DNA of 56,200 nucleotides from an uncultured Bacteroidota bacterium (GTDB taxonomy: Bacteria > Bacteroidota > Bacteroidia > Chitinophagales > Chitinophagaceae), in the NCBI GenBank assembly GCA_903904855.1, contig CAIVEH010000257.1, positions 1 through 56,200 of the forward strand. The letters run 5' to 3'. The notes under the pieces are model-generated. The model was not told the origin of the DNA. It worked only from the letters and a program-made list of their open reading frames with translations, and did no database searches. Position 1 is the stretch's first letter, and each line of letters starts with the position of its first letter. This document shows, in pieces, positions 46,255-55,760 of this stretch. The position numbers and the translations under genes are program-made.

Positions 46255-49200
46255 ATGCATTTAAAAGGTTTGGTGAAGTTTTTTACTGCCGCTCTGATAT
46301 TGATATCGCTGTACCAGCTTTCGTTAACATTAATTGTTCGCAACGAGGAGGCTAAGATGAAGAGTCAGGCCCTACGTGAAGCACAACGGGAAGACCCGAA
46401 AGCTACTAACAACGATACTGACAAGGTATATGCCAGGCACTTCCAGGCTATTACTGACAGTATGCAGACTGAGGTGATTTTTAAGGTACCCGGTAAACCG
46501 TATACCTATCAGGCTGCCAAGAATGAGGAGCTCAGTCTCGGCCTTGACCTGCAGGGCGGTATGAACGTTACACTTGAGGTTAGCCTCGAGGATCTGGTTC
46601 GTTCTATGTCTAATAATAAGAGTGACCGCGCCTTAAACAAGGCCATCGCCGATGCCAATACTGCCAGAGCCAACAGCGAAGCCGATTTCATTGCCTTGTT
46701 CGGCGAGGTTTACCAGAAAGAAAATCCGGGTATCAATATGGCTTACCTTTTTACTAAGCCTAATGAAAAGGACATTACCCGTAACTCAACAAACGGGGAA
46801 GTTCTTGCTAAATTGAATACAGAAGCTAAGGACGCTGTTAAACGTACTTATAATGTACTCCTTACCCGTATCGATAAGTTCGGTGTGGCTAACCCTAACG
46901 TGAATCTGGACGAAAAGAAAGGAATCATCACCGTAGAGCTTGCAGGTGTGCATAACCCCGACCGCGTACGTAATTATCTTCAGGCAACTGCCCAACTGCA
47001 GTTTTTTGAAACCTATACAATGCAGGAGATCGGGCCGTTGCTGAAACCAGCTAACGATGCTCTTTACGGTTTCCTTTCTGGAACCAATGAAGATAGTACA
47101 GGTTCTGATTCTACAAAAAAAGCGCTGGCAGCTTCTGATTCTACAAAAGGTAAAGCTGGTGGCGATACTGCCAGTCTGAATAATCTTCTTTCTGATAAAA
47201 AGCCAGCTGAAGCAGGCAAAACTGCTTCCGGCGCTGCCACCAGCGATTCTGCTAAGCTGAAGGAGCAGGAAGCTATCAAGAAAAATCCACTGTTCGCTAT
47301 TTTCCAGGCAGCTATTAATGCTGACCAGACCGATTTTATTCATGGCCCGGTTATTGGTTATGTTCTTAAAAGGGATACTGCCAAACTGAACAGGTTCTTC
47401 GCTATGGATGTGGTGAGGAATAAGTTCCCATCTAACGTCAAATTCCTTTATGGACACGATGACAATAAGAAAGGCGCTGACCCTAAAGCAATTCTTCCTG
47501 TTTATGCCGTTAAGGTGCCACCGGGCGGATCTGCAAGGCTCGAAGGTGATCATATCACTTCTGCACGTGCCGATTACAGCCCTATGACTGGCCAGCCAGA
47601 TGTGAACATGGAAATGGACATTTCAGGCGCACGTATCTGGAAGGATATGACCGGTAAAAATGTAGGTGGTTATGTAGCCGTAGTGCTCGATGACCGTGTT
47701 TATTCCTGCCCTCGTGTTGATAATGAAATTGCGACAGGAAGCACTGAAATATCTGGTTCTTTTACTACCGAAGAAGCGCTTGACCTTTCCAATATCCTTA
47801 AATCAGGTAAGTTACCGGCACCGGCGCATATCGTTCAGGAGCAGGTAGTAGGTCCTACCCTTGGTGCTGAGTCAATCCATGCCGGTTTCAATGCGATTGC
47901 ATTGTCATTCCTGGCTATCTTCGTACTGATGCTGGTATATTATAGCACCAGCGGTTGGGTTGCATGTATTTCACTTACCCTCAACCTTACTTTTACACTT
48001 GGTGTACTCTCAGCATTACATGCAACATTAACACTGCCTGGTATTGCGGGTCTGGTACTCGGTATTGGTATGGCGGTTGATGCGCACGTACTTATCTTTG
48101 AGCGTATCAAGGAGGAGCTTGCACTGGGCAAGAGTCACAAACAGGCAATCATTGATGGTTATAAACGAAGTAACGCACCTGTGCTTGATGGTCACATCGC
48201 TCAGCTGATTACTGCTGCTATCCTGTTCTCTTTCGGTCTTGGTCCGGTACTTGGTTTTGCTACTACCCAGTTATTGAGTATTACAATATCCCTGTTCTGC
48301 GGTATCCTTGTATCCCGTCTCATTAAGGAGATTTATACCAACAGCGGCAAGCATCATTTCAAGTACTTTACTCCTGTTTCCAAAGCGGTATTCCAGAAAG
48401 CGCATTACGACTTTATGAAGAACCGCAAGGTTGCCTATATCATTTTTGTTCTGGTATTATTGGGAGGCGTTGGTTCCCTGTTTCATGGTTTCGACTATGG
48501 AGTTGAGTTTTCGGGCGGACGTAGCTATACAATCAAATTTGATAAGAAAATAGAAACAATAGTTATCAGGGATAAGATGCACACTTATTTTGGTGAGTAT
48601 CCGATTGTAAAAACAATTGGTACTGATAATAAGGTAAACATTACCACCTCCTACCTCATTACCAAGCCCGGTCAGCAGATTGAGCAGCAGGTACAAGGTA
48701 AGTTGTATGAGGGTCTGACCAAAGAAGGTTTCATACCTGCTACTGTTTCTTTACAGGAGTTTGAGAGCAAGTGTATTTTGAGTTCACAAACCGTGCTGCC
48801 TACCATTTCCGTTGACCTGATACGCGGCGCCGAATATGCTACCTTATTCTCACTTATAGCTATCTCTATCTACATACTTGTTCGTTTCCGTAAATGGCAG
48901 TACTCACTTGGTACATTTGTATCGTTGTTATTCAACGTGAGCGCTACTTTGGCTGTGTTCTCCTTCATGCGTGGCTTTGTGCCATTTGCGATGGAAATCA
49001 ATCAGCACTTTATTGCTGCGGTACTTACAGTTATCGGATTCTCAATGAACGATACGATCATCGTGTTCGACCGTATCAGGGAGTATTTCCGCAAATCGCC
49101 CAATGAGGATAAGACCAGCGTTATCAACCGTGCGATCAATGATACCCTGCCACGTACTGTGATGACTTCACTTACTGTGTTTATCGTGGTACTCATTTTG

Positions 49201-49383
49201 TTTGTAGTAGGTGGTGAGGTTACCCGTGGATTCGCCTTTGCAATGCTTGTTGGGGTTATCACCGGTACTTTCTCATCCATCTTCCTGGCTTCTCCTGTAC
49301 TGGTGGATACCGACAAGAGCGGATCACTGAAACAGGAAATAGACCGCGAAGCCCATGTGGAAGAGCTGAAGAAACTGGCGTAG
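46255..49383 (+). CDS. secDF: Fused protein translocase subunit SecDF
   Basis: The 1042-residue product joins SecD and SecF, as is usual in Bacteroidota. An N-terminal helix comes first. The SecD part has LGLDLQGGMNVTLEV (about 93-107), a large periplasmic head including a low-complexity Ser/Asp/Lys segment (DSTGSDSTKKALAASDSTKG), and the helix bundle with GPTLGAESI and LGIGMAVDAHVLIFERIKEE. The SecF part begins near FEFGVEFSGGRSY and contains NDTIIVFDRIREYFRK and INRAINDTLPRTV. It uses the proton gradient to pull proteins across the inner membrane through SecYEG. A terminator follows. Confidence 0.97.
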   Translation: MHLKGLVKFFTAALILISLYQLSLTLIVRNEEAKMKSQALREAQREDPKATNNDTDKVYARHFQAITDSMQTEVIFKVPGKPYTYQAAKNEELSLGLDLQGGMNVTLEVSLEDLVRSMSNNKSDRALNKAIADANTARANSEADFIALFGEVYQKENPGINMAYLFTKPNEKDITRNSTNGEVLAKLNTEAKDAVKRTYNVLLTRIDKFGVANPNVNLDEKKGIITVELAGVHNPDRVRNYLQATAQLQFFETYTMQEIGPLLKPANDALYGFLSGTNEDSTGSDSTKKALAASDSTKGKAGGDTASLNNLLSDKKPAEAGKTASGAATSDSAKLKEQEAIKKNPLFAIFQAAINADQTDFIHGPVIGYVLKRDTAKLNRFFAMDVVRNKFPSNVKFLYGHDDNKKGADPKAILPVYAVKVPPGGSARLEGDHITSARADYSPMTGQPDVNMEMDISGARIWKDMTGKNVGGYVAVVLDDRVYSCPRVDNEIATGSTEISGSFTTEEALDLSNILKSGKLPAPAHIVQEQVVGPTLGAESIHAGFNAIALSFLAIFVLMLVYYSTSGWVACISLTLNLTFTLGVLSALHATLTLPGIAGLVLGIGMAVDAHVLIFERIKEELALGKSHKQAIIDGYKRSNAPVLDGHIAQLITAAILFSFGLGPVLGFATTQLLSITISLFCGILVSRLIKEIYTNSGKHHFKYFTPVSKAVFQKAHYDFMKNRKVAYIIFVLVLLGGVGSLFHGFDYGVEFSGGRSYTIKFDKKIETIVIRDKMHTYFGEYPIVKTIGTDNKVNITTSYLITKPGQQIEQQVQGKLYEGLTKEGFIPATVSLQEFESKCILSSQTVLPTISVDLIRGAEYATLFSLIAISIYILVRFRKWQYSLGTFVSLLFNVSATLAVFSFMRGFVPFAMEINQHFIAAVLTVIGFSMNDTIIVFDRIREYFRKSPNEDKTSVINRAINDTLPRTVMTSLTVFIVVLILFVVGGEVTRGFAFAMLVGVITGTFSSIFLASPVLVDTDKSGSLKQEIDREAHVEELKKLA

Positions 49384-49413
49384 TTTTTAATGAATTATAA
49401 TGAATACTTTTTA

Positions 49414-49446
49414 ATCCCGTTCAGTAATACTGAACGGGATTTTTTA
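49414..49446 (+). terminator. Intrinsic terminator after secDF
   Basis: ATCCCGTTCAGT (49414-49425) pairs perfectly with ACTGAACGGGAT (49429-49440) across a three-base loop, followed by a T run, 30 nt after the stop. Confidence 0.85.
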
Positions 49447-49564
49447 TACCCCGAATTATCCTTACCCCCGAATTAATCTTGTTACAGTTTTTCCATGTTT
49501 AATAAACCCGGCTCGGACACAGTACTGTATCGCATAATTGCAGGCTTTCTTTTACCTTTAATTC

Positions 49565-50119
49565 ATGTTTACTGGTAGTAATTTAATTTTTAAAGACAGC
49601 AGGGTAGACAAATTGTTACTGAAACACGGGTACAATAATTCTGTTGTGTTTTATAGCCCGATTCAGATATGGCTTTTTTTGTTGGTCATGTTAATCCTGC
49701 AGGGTGCCTTTTTTGTCTTTATTTGGGTATTTAATACTCTATTGGGAAGGTACCTTACTTCACTTTATCTGCTGATATCCTATCTTTTATCGGCTTATTT
49801 GAATAACAGTTTTGCATGTACCTCATCTGAACTTATAGTAGTCAATCCTAATTTCCCCTTTAGAAAATGCAGGCGATATTCTTTGGATGAAATTGAAGTA
49901 ATAGTGATTGATAAAAGGAAACTGTGGCTACTTTCTGTATTTGGGATATTAGGTGGAGGTAATTATTTAGAACTAAAAGTGAAAGGTAAAAAAAGGAGGT
50001 ATTTTTGTGTAGGATTGGACACAGATGCTTGTGACGAAAATTTTACCGAAAAAACCATTGAGGAATTAGATCAGTGGTTAAAAAGGCATGGAATAAGCAC
50101 ACAGTATAATCTGGATTAG
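49565..50119 (+). CDS. Small membrane protein, PH-like
   Basis: The 184-residue product has two adjacent helices (about 31-54 and 61-80). A soluble beta-rich domain follows with TSSELIVVNPNFPFRKCRRYSLDEIEVI and LELKVKGKKRRYFCVG. Two helices then a beta barrel resembles bacterial PH-type membrane proteins. The function is unknown. It sits between secDF and the HD gene. The sequence right after its stop is an in-frame copy of the HD gene's first codons, so insertion or duplication shaped this junction. Confidence 0.55.
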   Translation: MFTGSNLIFKDSRVDKLLLKHGYNNSVVFYSPIQIWLFLLVMLILQGAFFVFIWVFNTLLGRYLTSLYLLISYLLSAYLNNSFACTSSELIVVNPNFPFRKCRRYSLDEIEVIVIDKRKLWLLSVFGILGGGNYLELKVKGKKRRYFCVGLDTDACDENFTEKTIEELDQWLKRHGISTQYNLD

Positions 50120-50167
50120 CCCATAAAAGTAAAAATTGCCTATGACCAGGTTTATGGTTTTATCCGT
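50120..50167 (+). pseudogene. Partial duplicate of the 5' end of the HD phosphohydrolase gene
   Basis: The 48 bases right after the previous stop match 50353-50400 at 41 of 48 positions by eye. They encode PIKVKIAYDQVYGFIR against AIKVKIVNDPVYGFIR and then run into TAG. This is a remnant of an earlier HD-gene start. Confidence 0.75.
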
Positions 50168-50332
50168 AATAAAGACTAGAAAAGATTATGCTGCTGCTAT
50201 GGTATAGGTAGACAGAGGTTTGATAAAACAGTCTCGAAGCTGGAAATGTTCAAGTAGCCCTTATGCTGATAAAGCAATACTAACCTAAGTGCTTCTGGCT
50301 TTATAATTATCTCTAAAGCAAATTTTTTCCGG

Positions 50333-50340
50333 TAATTTTG
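50333..50340 (+). promoter_or_regulatory. -7 box of the HD gene
   Basis: TAATTTTG lies 9 nt before ATG 50350 and covers the TTG that would open the longest frame. The transcript would have a very short leader, and the ATG is the true start. Confidence 0.5.
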
Positions 50341-50349
50341 CACCCTCAA

Positions 50350-51594
50350 ATGGCCATCAAAGTAAAAATAGTCAATGACCCGGTTTATGGTTTCATCCGT
50401 TTCCCGGAGGCTGAAGTGATGCGGGTGATAGACCACCGGTGGTTTCAGCGGCTGCGCCACATCAAGCAGATGGGCCTTGCCCACCTGGTATATCCCGGCG
50501 CTGTGCATACCCGTCTGGCGCATTCGCTGGGGGCGTGCCACCTCATGGGCAAGGCGCTCGATGAACTGAAAGCCAAAGATATTGTACCTGATAAAGAAGA
50601 AATCCTTGCGGCACGCATGGCCATACTGCTGCACGATATGGGCCATGGGCCTTTCTCCCATTCGCTCGAGTGTTTGCTTGCTGGCAATATATCGCATGAA
50701 GCTCTGTCCGGAATGATGATGCACCGCATGAATAAAGAGTTTGGCGGGATGTTGGATAAGGCATTGGAAATTTTTGATTATTCGCATACGGGTAGCTCCC
50801 CTTCAGCGGTCGGGGGTATCCGTTATCTCCATCAGCTCGTTTCCAGCCAGCTGGATGTTGACCGTATGGATTACCTTAACCGCGATAGCTTCTATACCGG
50901 CGTATCCGAAGGGGTAATAGGCTACGACCGTATATTGCAGATGCTCACAGTAAGGGATAATGAACTCGTTGTGGAGGAAAAAGGTGTGCATTCTGTTGAG
51001 AAATTCATAATTGCCCGCAGGCTAATGTACTGGCAGGTTTACCTGCACAAAACCGTATTGGGAGCAGAATCATTACTGATCAATATTTTTAAGCGGGCCA
51101 AAGAACTCGTAAACCAGGGGCAGCAGCTTTTCGCATCGCCGGCGCTTAACTATTTCCTCAACCGTAACCTCACAGAAAACGATTTCCGCAATGACCCCAC
51201 CCACCTCGACAATTTTTGCCTGCTCGATGATAATGATGTAATGGTATCAATAAAAGTCTGGCAAAATCATGAAGACAAGGTACTATCCACATTGTGCCGC
51301 ATGCTGGTGTTGCGGAAACTATACAAGGTGCAACTAAGTTCTGAAAACCTGGAAGGCCTGCTGGAGGAGAAACGGATAGTTGCTAAAAAAATATTAAATC
51401 TTAATGATGAGGAGGTAGAATATTTTGCTTTTACCGGAATTACCTCCAATAATACCTACAGTAATGATGATGAACGCATTAAAATCGAAACAAAAAGTGG
51501 TAAAATAAAGAATATCACTGAAATTGATGATTCATTAGTTACACAGACACTTGCCAGAGCCGTACATAAAAACTACATTTGCTACATTCAATGA
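50350..51594 (+). CDS. HD-domain phosphohydrolase
   Basis: The 414-residue product has the HD metal motif HTRLAHSLG...LLHDMGHGPFSHSLE, with the His and Asp residues of the HD box near residues 57 and 100. The second half contains QLDVDRMDYLNRDSFYTG, typical of dNTPase-like HD proteins, and a C-terminal region with LNLNDEEVEYFAFTG. It probably hydrolyses a nucleotide phosphate; the substrate is not certain. In Bacteroidota it commonly precedes lpxD, as here (71-nt gap). Confidence 0.85.
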   Translation: MAIKVKIVNDPVYGFIRFPEAEVMRVIDHRWFQRLRHIKQMGLAHLVYPGAVHTRLAHSLGACHLMGKALDELKAKDIVPDKEEILAARMAILLHDMGHGPFSHSLECLLAGNISHEALSGMMMHRMNKEFGGMLDKALEIFDYSHTGSSPSAVGGIRYLHQLVSSQLDVDRMDYLNRDSFYTGVSEGVIGYDRILQMLTVRDNELVVEEKGVHSVEKFIIARRLMYWQVYLHKTVLGAESLLINIFKRAKELVNQGQQLFASPALNYFLNRNLTENDFRNDPTHLDNFCLLDDNDVMVSIKVWQNHEDKVLSTLCRMLVLRKLYKVQLSSENLEGLLEEKRIVAKKILNLNDEEVEYFAFTGITSNNTYSNDDERIKIETKSGKIKNITEIDDSLVTQTLARAVHKNYICYIQ

Positions 51595-51665
51595 TCAGCC
51601 TTCTGAAAAGACAACTATTAATTAATGTTCCTGGTAACAGGCAGGCTAAAGAAACCAATTTATAA

Positions 51666-52739
51666 ATGCAGTTTACAGCACAGCAGATAGCTACATTGAT
51701 ACAGGGCAAACTGGAGGGAGATCCGGAAGCCAAAGTGAGCGATGTGGCCAGGATTGAAGAGGCCGTTGCCGGATCACTGTGTTTTCTGTCTAATCCCAAA
51801 TACGAGGAGTATCTGTATAATTCAAAAGCATCGATTGTTATTGTAAACGACTCGCTCGAGCTTACAAAGCCTGTAGCGCCTACACTCATCAGGGTTAAGG
51901 ATGCTTACAGTGGTTTTGCTTTCCTGCTCGAGAAGTACAACGAAATGGTATCGGGTGGCATAAAGACGGGCATAGAGCAGCCATCTTATGTTGCCAAAAC
52001 TGCCAAACTAGGCAAAAATGTATACATAGGCGCATTCTCCTACATCGGTGAAAATGTAGTGCTTGGCGATGATGTAAAGATCAATCCGGGCTGCTATATT
52101 GGCAATAATGTAACGATTGGCAATGGGGGAATAATGTTTTCCGGCGTTAAGATTTACGACGATTGCCGGTTAGGCTGTAATGTGGTAATACACTCTGGCT
52201 CTGTGGTTGGTGGTGATGGTTTTGGTTTCGCACCGCTCGAAGACGGATCCTATAGAAAGATTCCCCAGATGGGTAATGTAATCATTGAAGACGATGTGGA
52301 GATAGGTTCAAATACCACTATCGATCGCGCCACTATGGGGTCTACCATTATCCGCAAGGGTGTGAAGCTCGACAATCTGATCATGATTGCCCACAATGTA
52401 GAGATAGGAGAGCACACTGTAATAGCCGCTCAGACAGGCGTGAGTGGCAGTACCAAAATAGGTAAGAATTGTGTCATTGGCGGGCAGGTAGGCATTGTAG
52501 GCCACATTCAGCTGGCCGATGGTACTAAAATAAACGCCCAGAGCGGTCTGTCTAAATCCATTCCTGTACCCAATACTACGGTCAACGGTACCCCTGCATT
52601 TGAATATAAAAGCTCGCTTAAAAGCCAGGCCATTTTCCGCAACCTGCCCGATATGCAGCACCGTATTCAGAAGCTCGAAGAAATGGTACAGGAACTAAGC
52701 GCATTACTAAGTACTCAAAACCTTGAATATAAAAAGTGA
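51666..52739 (+). CDS. lpxD: UDP-3-O-acylglucosamine N-acyltransferase LpxD
   Basis: The 357-residue product has an N-terminal uridine-binding domain (CFLSNPKYEEYLY), a long left-handed hexapeptide beta-helix, and a C-terminal helix. The catalytic His lies in the LIMIAHNVEIGEHTVI segment, and GGDGFGFAP is the family's signature loop. LpxD transfers a hydroxyacyl chain from ACP to UDP-3-O-acyl-glucosamine in lipid A synthesis. It overlaps lpxC/fabZ by 4 nt (GTGA). Confidence 0.95.
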   Translation: MQFTAQQIATLIQGKLEGDPEAKVSDVARIEEAVAGSLCFLSNPKYEEYLYNSKASIVIVNDSLELTKPVAPTLIRVKDAYSGFAFLLEKYNEMVSGGIKTGIEQPSYVAKTAKLGKNVYIGAFSYIGENVVLGDDVKINPGCYIGNNVTIGNGGIMFSGVKIYDDCRLGCNVVIHSGSVVGGDGFGFAPLEDGSYRKIPQMGNVIIEDDVEIGSNTTIDRATMGSTIIRKGVKLDNLIMIAHNVEIGEHTVIAAQTGVSGSTKIGKNCVIGGQVGIVGHIQLADGTKINAQSGLSKSIPVPNTTVNGTPAFEYKSSLKSQAIFRNLPDMQHRIQKLEEMVQELSALLSTQNLEYKK

Positions 52740-54199
52740 GTGACAATATTTCAATCAAAACTGAAAAATCTAAAACCGATCCTTTGCTTTCTAACAGCTA
52801 CAGTCCCAATCAGCAGACTTTAAAAGGGCCGGTAACCCTGCATGGTGTAGGATTGCATACCGGCGAAAAAGTAACCATGACCATTAAGCCCGCCAATCCG
52901 GGTTATGGCATCAGGTTTATGAGGGTAGATCTTCCCGAAAGGCCCATTGTAAAGGCCGATGTGGATTTTGTGGTCGATACCTCCCGGGGTACTACTATTG
53001 AATACAATGGCGCCCGTGTCAGCACGGTGGAGCATACACTTGCCGCAATGGTAGGTCTGGGGGTTGATAACGCGCTCATAGAGCTCGATGGCCCTGAAGT
53101 ACCAATTATGGATGGCAGCGCCAGGATGTTTATGGAGGCTATCGACAGTGTGGGTGTTCTGGAGCAGGAAGCCAGGCGTATCGTTTACTCTATCGATACC
53201 AATATACATTACTACGATCCGGTGAAGAATGTGGATATGCTGGCCGTACCATCGGCCGAGTACCAGGTAACAACGCTTATAGATTTCAACTCTCCGGTGC
53301 TGGGTACGCAACACGCTACCATGAAGCATCTTTCCGAATTCCGTAAAGAGATAGGCCCCTGCCGCACTTTCTGTTTCCTGCACGAACTCGAATACCTGCT
53401 CGATAATAACCTTATCAAGGGCGGCGACCTCAGCAATGCCATTGTGGTGGTCGATAAAGTGGTGAGCCAGGAAGAACTGAACCGGCTTGCCCTCATCTTC
53501 AACAAGCAGAAAATAGAAGTTAAGCAGGAAGGCATCCTCAACAATATACAGCTTCACTTCACCAACGAACCATCGCGTCACAAGCTGCTCGATGTGGTGG
53601 GCGATCTGGCGCTGGTAGGCAATTCTATAAAGGCGCATATCATAGCCAGCAGGCCGGGTCATGCCACCAATGTGGAGTTTGCTAAGAAGATCAAGCAGTA
53701 TATCAAAAAGAACAAACACCTTTCCGATATACCTCATTACGATCCAAGCCAGGAAGCTATTTACGACATTACACACATCTCTAAGGCGTTGCCGCATAAG
53801 TTCCCGTTCCTGTTTGTCGATAAGATTATTGAGCTAAGCGATAACCATGTGGTGGGCATTAAGAATGTTACTTTTAATGAGCATTTTTTCCAGGGGCACT
53901 TCCCCGGCAACCCGGTTATGCCCGGTGTGCTGCAGATAGAAGCCCTTGCACAGACAGGTGGCATTCTGGCCCTCAACAATATCAAGGACCCCGAAAACTA
54001 CGATACCTACTTCCTGAAGATTGACAAGGTGCGCTTCAAGCAACTGGTGCGCCCCGGCGATACACTGATACTGAAACTCGAATTGCTGAACCCTATCCGC
54101 CGCGGTATATGCGAAATGAAGGGCACTGCATATGTTGGTAATAAACTGGCTACCGAAGCGGAACTGGTGGCTCAAATCGTGAGAAAAGACAATAAATGA
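52736..54199 (+). CDS. lpxC/fabZ: Bifunctional LpxC/FabZ
   Basis: The 487-residue product starts with GTG overlapping the lpxD stop. Residues about 20-330 are LpxC, the zinc deacetylase of lipid A synthesis, with VEHTLAAM and SRHKLLDVVGDLALVG holding zinc and catalytic residues. Residues about 345-487 are FabZ, the 3-hydroxyacyl-ACP dehydratase, with the active-site HFFQGHFPGNPVMPGVLQIE. This fusion is a known Bacteroidota trait and links lipid A and fatty acid synthesis. Confidence 0.96.
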   Translation: MSDNISIKTEKSKTDPLLSNSYSPNQQTLKGPVTLHGVGLHTGEKVTMTIKPANPGYGIRFMRVDLPERPIVKADVDFVVDTSRGTTIEYNGARVSTVEHTLAAMVGLGVDNALIELDGPEVPIMDGSARMFMEAIDSVGVLEQEARRIVYSIDTNIHYYDPVKNVDMLAVPSAEYQVTTLIDFNSPVLGTQHATMKHLSEFRKEIGPCRTFCFLHELEYLLDNNLIKGGDLSNAIVVVDKVVSQEELNRLALIFNKQKIEVKQEGILNNIQLHFTNEPSRHKLLDVVGDLALVGNSIKAHIIASRPGHATNVEFAKKIKQYIKKNKHLSDIPHYDPSQEAIYDITHISKALPHKFPFLFVDKIIELSDNHVVGIKNVTFNEHFFQGHFPGNPVMPGVLQIEALAQTGGILALNNIKDPENYDTYFLKIDKVRFKQLVRPGDTLILKLELLNPIRRGICEMKGTAYVGNKLATEAELVAQIVRKDNK

Positions 54200-54996
54200 T
54201 CCATCCACTGACGTACGTTCACCCTGACGCTAAAATAGGGCCTAATGTAAAAATTGATCCGTTTACTACTATCCACAAAAATGTGGAGATAGGGGAAGGA
54301 ACCTGGATAGGATCTAACGTAACCGTAATGGAAGGCGCGCGCATTGGCAAGAACTGCCGCATATTCCCAAGCAGCGTTATATCCGCCATTCCGCAGGACC
54401 TCAAGTTTAAGGGCGAGGACACCCTCTGCATTATTGGCGATAACACCACCATACGTGAGTGCGTTACCATCAACCGGGGCACTGTCGACCGCAACCAGAC
54501 CAAAATAGGCAACAACTGCCTCATAATGGCCTATACCCACATAGCGCACGACTGCGAGGTGGGCAACTACTGCATATTCTCCAACAATACCACCCTTGCC
54601 GGCCACATTGTGGTGGGCGATTGTGTGGTGCTGGCAGGCCTCACCGCCGTGCAGCAGTTTGTGCGCATAGGCAGCTATGCCTTTGTAACCGGCGGAAGCC
54701 TGGTGCGCAAAGACATACCGCCATACGTTAAGGCCGCCCGCGAGCCACTTAGCTATGTAGGCGTCAACTCAGTAGGCCTCAAGCGCCGTGGCTACAGCAT
54801 CGACAAGATCAACCACATACTCGATATATACCGTATACTCTTTGTGCGGGGCTACAACGTATCAAAAGCCCTCAGCATCATAGAAACCGAAATACCCGTC
54901 TCCGACGAGCGCGATGAGATCATCTCCTTCGTCCGCGAAACCGGCCGTGGCATTATGAAGGGCTACATAAGCCGGCATAATGAGGATATGGCGTAG
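54196..54996 (+). CDS. lpxA: UDP-N-acetylglucosamine acyltransferase LpxA
   Basis: The 266-residue product has hexapeptide repeats (e.g. IGPNVKIDPFTTIHKNVEIG) and the catalytic His in MAYTHIAHDCEVGN. A C-terminal helical domain contains LKRRGYSIDKINHIL. LpxA catalyses the first acyl transfer in lipid A synthesis. It overlaps lpxC/fabZ by ATGA, so the three lpx genes are translationally coupled. Confidence 0.96.
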   Translation: MIHPLTYVHPDAKIGPNVKIDPFTTIHKNVEIGEGTWIGSNVTVMEGARIGKNCRIFPSSVISAIPQDLKFKGEDTLCIIGDNTTIRECVTINRGTVDRNQTKIGNNCLIMAYTHIAHDCEVGNYCIFSNNTTLAGHIVVGDCVVLAGLTAVQQFVRIGSYAFVTGGSLVRKDIPPYVKAAREPLSYVGVNSVGLKRRGYSIDKINHILDIYRILFVRGYNVSKALSIIETEIPVSDERDEIISFVRETGRGIMKGYISRHNEDMA

Positions 54997-55120
54997 GTTT
55001 GTTGGAATTGGGGGTTTGAGCTGAAAACTGTGATGATGTTGATGGCCTATATAGTGCAGATTCCCCCTTGTGGCGAGGGTTTTGTGGGGCAGTGAAGTGG
55101 GGAGATGTAAACTCTATATT

Positions 55121-55357
55121 TCAACAATTGTTTTCAGACCATTTATACAAATCATTCAGAGAGCATCCAATAACAGAACAGCCTGATTTTAAATGTGGGG
55201 CGGGTATTTCTTTTTCACTTCCCCATACAGGAATAGGGCGTAATGCTCCCTTTTTAGTCCATTGGAAATGGCTACCCTTAATTCTTATTGATACGAAACC
55301 ATTTAAAGCAAGAAATGCCTCCCGGCACTTAAGCGGTAATGGTCTGAAATTGCCCAT
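55121..55357 (-). CDS. HicA-like toxin
   Basis: The 78-residue product has the small dsRBD-like HicA pattern: LKCREAFLALNGFVSIRIKGSH with the catalytic-type His30, then a PIPVWGSEKEIPAPHLKSG strand and helix. HicA toxins cleave mRNA. The gene begins one base after the upstream gene stop on the minus strand. The match is by motif only; the Arg-Ile-Lys-Gly-Ser-His core is convincing, but the C-terminus (CSVIGCSLNDLYKW) is cysteine-rich. Confidence 0.7.
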   Translation of the reverse strand: MGNFRPLPLKCREAFLALNGFVSIRIKGSHFQWTKKGALRPIPVWGSEKEIPAPHLKSGCSVIGCSLNDLYKWSENNC

Positions 55358-55358
55358 A

Positions 55359-55760
55359 TTACGCAGCCTGCAGGGCGAGGTGTTCTATAATATTATTTTC
55401 AGCATTAAAATCCTGCAATCTGCCATTGATCTCAATTGGCGATATAAAAAATTCACTACCGGGTATAGTCCTGCTCCATCCATATTTGCCCAATTCTTCT
55501 GATATGGCATCCAGATCCATGCAAAGAAGATTTGCAAAATAATATTCAAGGCTTGCTCTCATCATTTCATTCGCATTTTCTGGATTTTCACCGTAGGAGG
55601 ACATGTCCAGAGAGGGAATATATAAAAGATGTTGTTTGGTATCTTTATCAATGAAGGAAACCGCATTCAGCAATATAGAAGCATTGTTATTATTCAGGTT
55701 GAACCTGATTTTATCACCTCTGTTAGTAATTCCCGAAAAGCTGTATGTTGAAAAAGCCAT
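55359..55760 (-). CDS. HicB-like antitoxin
   Basis: The 133-residue product contains the HicB-type strand and helix KDTKQHLLYIPSLDMSSYGENPENANEMMRASLE, which resembles degenerate RNase-H-fold HicB domains. The C-terminal part (LGKYGWSRTIPGSEFF) could bind DNA. It precedes the HicA-like gene by one base, as in antitoxin-first hicBA-like loci. Compared with canonical HicB, the N-terminal part (FSTYSFSGITNRGDKIRFNL) is longer and unusual. Confidence 0.6.
   Translation of the reverse strand: MAFSTYSFSGITNRGDKIRFNLNNNNASILLNAVSFIDKDTKQHLLYIPSLDMSSYGENPENANEMMRASLEYYFANLLCMDLDAISEELGKYGWSRTIPGSEFFISPIEINGRLQDFNAENNIIEHLALQAA

Noticed and set aside
46786-47553. 255-codon open frame on the minus strand
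   Set aside because: It lies opposite secDF and has no family features.
50197-50787. 196-codon open frame on the minus strand
   Set aside because: It runs opposite the start of the HD gene; no recognised domain.
52820-53797. 325-codon open frame on the minus strand
   Set aside because: It lies wholly opposite lpxC/fabZ, has no recognised motif and is a shadow of a strongly conserved gene.
55068-55502. 144-codon open frame on the plus strand
   Set aside because: It is opposite the HicBA-like pair, which has the better motif support.
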